Assembly (NCBI GenBank): GCA_000739535.1
Contig: DF820463.1
Span: 380,195-444,194, forward strand
Length of the DNA stretch: 64,000 bases
Direction: 5' to 3'
DNA from: Candidatus Vecturithrix granuli
GTDB taxonomy: Bacteria > Moduliflexota > Moduliflexia > Moduliflexales > Moduliflexaceae
Shown here: piece after piece, positions 62,806 through 64,000 of the stretch
Layout: the number at the start of each line of letters is the position of its first letter
How positions within the stretch are numbered: position 1 is the first letter of the stretch
Notes under the pieces: model-generated
Database searches by the model: none
What the model was told of the DNA's origin: nothing
What the model saw: only the letters and a program-made list of their open reading frames with translations
Made by a program: the position numbers and the translations under genes

Positions 62806-63897
62806 ATGGAAACTGCCGTAAAAGCGAGCTTGAAAAACGTTACCAAAAAATTTGATGAGGTTGTGGCGGTCAACAATGTGTCTTTAGATATTTATGAAGG
62901 GGAATTCCTGGTGCTTCTGGGGCCTTCCGGGAGCGGTAAAACGACGCTGTTACGCCTGTTAGCCGGCTTAGAGCAGTTAACGGCGGGCGACATTTATATT
63001 GAGGAGACCCTGGTGAACGATCTGCCTCCCAGACATCGTAACATTGCCATGGTTTTCCAGAGTTACGCCTTGTATCCGCACATGACCGTTTACGAAAATC
63101 TCGCATATCCCTTAAAAATCAGGAAACGCCCGGAAGCAGAAAAACGCCAACGCGTGGCTGAAGTCGCTGAACGCCTGGAGATCTCCGAACTCTTGAAACG
63201 GAAACCAAAACAACTTTCCGGGGGCCAAAGGCAACGTGTGGCCCTGGGCCGTGCTATGATCAGACAGGCGAATTTATTTCTGATGGACGAACCGCTCTCA
63301 AATCTCGATGCCAAACTCCGCGTGCAAATGCGGGCCGAATTACGCCGATTACAGAAGTCATTGGGAACGACAACGGTGTACGTGACTCATGATCAGGCCG
63401 AAGCGATGACCCTGGCCGATCGAGTTGCAATCGTCAACAATGGAGTGATCCAGCAATTAGCAAGTCCGGCAGACATCTACTTTCACCCGATTAATCGTTT
63501 TGTAGCCGGTTTTGTTGGTTCTCCCCAGATGAATTTTTTTATCGGTACCTATACCCAGGGGCAAATTACGACCGATCATTTTGCCTATCCATTGCTCGCT
63601 GATATAACTCAAAAGCTGGAAGAACATGGCAAAGTTGAAAAAGTACTTCTCGGGATAAGGCCCGAAGATATTGAAGTCGGCAAAACGCAAACCGAAGGCG
63701 CGTATCCGGCAAAAGTCTATGTTTCAGAGTTGATGGGGGCGGAAACCTTTGTCTTTTTTCATTTCAGCGGTACCGAAACCTTCCTTTCAAGAACCTCTCC
63801 CGATTTTAGCGCGAATATGGATGAAGATATCTGGGTTTCGTTTAAGGATAAGAAAATCCATGTGTTTGATTATGAGACTGAAGTCGCTATCATCTGA
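62806..63897 (+). CDS. Sugar ABC transporter ATPase (MalK/UgpC type)
   Basis: The 363-residue protein has AAGGAG before ATG 62806. It shows Walker A GPSGSGKTT, the Q-loop in VFQSYALYPHM, the signature LSGGQRQRVALGRA, Walker B LFLMDEPLSNLDA and the H-loop TVYVTHDQAEAM. A C-terminal TOBE-type domain (about 290-360) is typical of MalK-like subunits. It completes the importer whose other genes lie directly upstream. Confidence 0.94.
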   Translation: METAVKASLKNVTKKFDEVVAVNNVSLDIYEGEFLVLLGPSGSGKTTLLRLLAGLEQLTAGDIYIEETLVNDLPPRHRNIAMVFQSYALYPHMTVYENLAYPLKIRKRPEAEKRQRVAEVAERLEISELLKRKPKQLSGGQRQRVALGRAMIRQANLFLMDEPLSNLDAKLRVQMRAELRRLQKSLGTTTVYVTHDQAEAMTLADRVAIVNNGVIQQLASPADIYFHPINRFVAGFVGSPQMNFFIGTYTQGQITTDHFAYPLLADITQKLEEHGKVEKVLLGIRPEDIEVGKTQTEGAYPAKVYVSELMGAETFVFFHFSGTETFLSRTSPDFSANMDEDIWVSFKDKKIHVFDYETEVAII

Positions 63898-63917
63898 AAA
63901 AAGGAGGAATACGTGCG

Positions 63918-64000
63918 ATGGATACCACCCTCTCTCCTAAAGAACGGGTACTACACACGATCAATTTTCAAGAACCCGATCGCGTGCCGATTTTTATTAC
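63918..64000 (+). CDS. Uroporphyrinogen decarboxylase-family protein, 5' end only
   Basis: From ATG 63918 (AAGGAGGA at 63901-63908) the frame reads MDTTLSPKERVLHTINFQE, then PDRVPIFI, and runs off the window. The S-P-K-E-R-V-L pattern with EPDRVP is the usual opening of the URO-D/MtaA-type superfamily, which includes methyltransferases and decarboxylase-like enzymes of unknown role. It follows the sugar ABC ATPase after 20 bases, so it is probably in that operon and not a heme gene. Confidence 0.72.
   Translation, partial: MDTTLSPKERVLHTINFQEPDRVPIFI

Noticed and set aside
63913-63917. GTG at 63913 as start of the last gene
   Set aside because: It is out of frame with the recognisable URO-D-type start at ATG 63918.

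Overview
The window reads as a Gram-negative-type bacterial chromosome. It has an OmpA-like protein, TRAP, TTT and ABC transporters with Sec-type signal peptides, a stand-alone MurG and dense two-component signalling. The mix of hybrid kinases, a formyltransferase NRPS, HEAT/cNMP fusion proteins and many small palindromic repeats resembles uncultured lineages such as candidate phylum Modulibacteria (KSB3). That placement is inferred from style and not from a marker gene. I see no rRNA, tRNA, CRISPR array or transposase.

Layout. 0.3-5 kb: an OmpA/DUF4384 protein, a small unknown protein, a YjbQ-family protein, a UMF1-type MFS transporter and a deoxynucleoside kinase. 5.3-25.2 kb: a long co-directional block. 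It starts with a SpoIIE-type phosphatase with a degenerate receiver, a small winged-helix protein, two tandem MinD/ParA-like proteins (the second with a broken P-loop) and a 1221-residue membrane/HEAT/cNMP-type protein. It continues into a two-protein NRPS (formyltransferase, partial C, A, PCP; then docking, C, A, PCP, C, PCP). A membrane-anchored peptide-binding protein and a HAMP-GAF sensor follow. 25.3-28 kb (minus strand): murG, a HigB/HigA toxin-antitoxin pair and deoC. 28.2-38.5 kb: a defence-type island with an SNF2-like helicase carrying DUF3883, a DUF1156 DNA methyltransferase that is frameshifted, and a DUF499 ATPase. Orphan antitoxin-like genes and a decayed HEPN toxin lie between them. 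38.6-40.6 kb: uridine kinase and an orphan TRAP binding protein. 40.7-53.7 kb (minus strand): a signalling cluster with a GGDEF response regulator, five histidine-kinase-type proteins (two with large parts missing) and a TRAP binding protein translationally coupled to a kinase. 54.1-58.1 kb: an MBL-fold hydrolase and a complete TctCBA transporter. 58.4-64 kb: a LacI regulator, a CUT1 sugar ABC transporter and the start of a uroporphyrinogen decarboxylase-family gene, with three matching operator-like palindromes.

How they may work together. The 5.3-25.2 kb block could be one regulated biosynthetic and sensing unit. Phosphatase, ParA-like and cNMP/HEAT proteins would control or localise synthesis of an N-formylated peptide (hand-read A-domain codes suggest a Glu-like and then a Gly residue), and the downstream binding protein and sensor could perceive a peptide. 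This is inference from order and strand. The helicase/methyltransferase/ATPase trio looks like a DISARM-related defence locus that has been damaged.

The most unusual feature is the number of palindromic elements. Two MITE-like families (about 120-135 bp with terminal inverted repeats), a double-hairpin family, nested palindromes and several in-frame palindromes inside coding genes are present. The in-frame copies include a 24-codon palindrome in the helicase and insertions at the same ATPase-domain loop of two neighbouring kinases. They resemble protein-coding palindromic elements known from Rickettsia.
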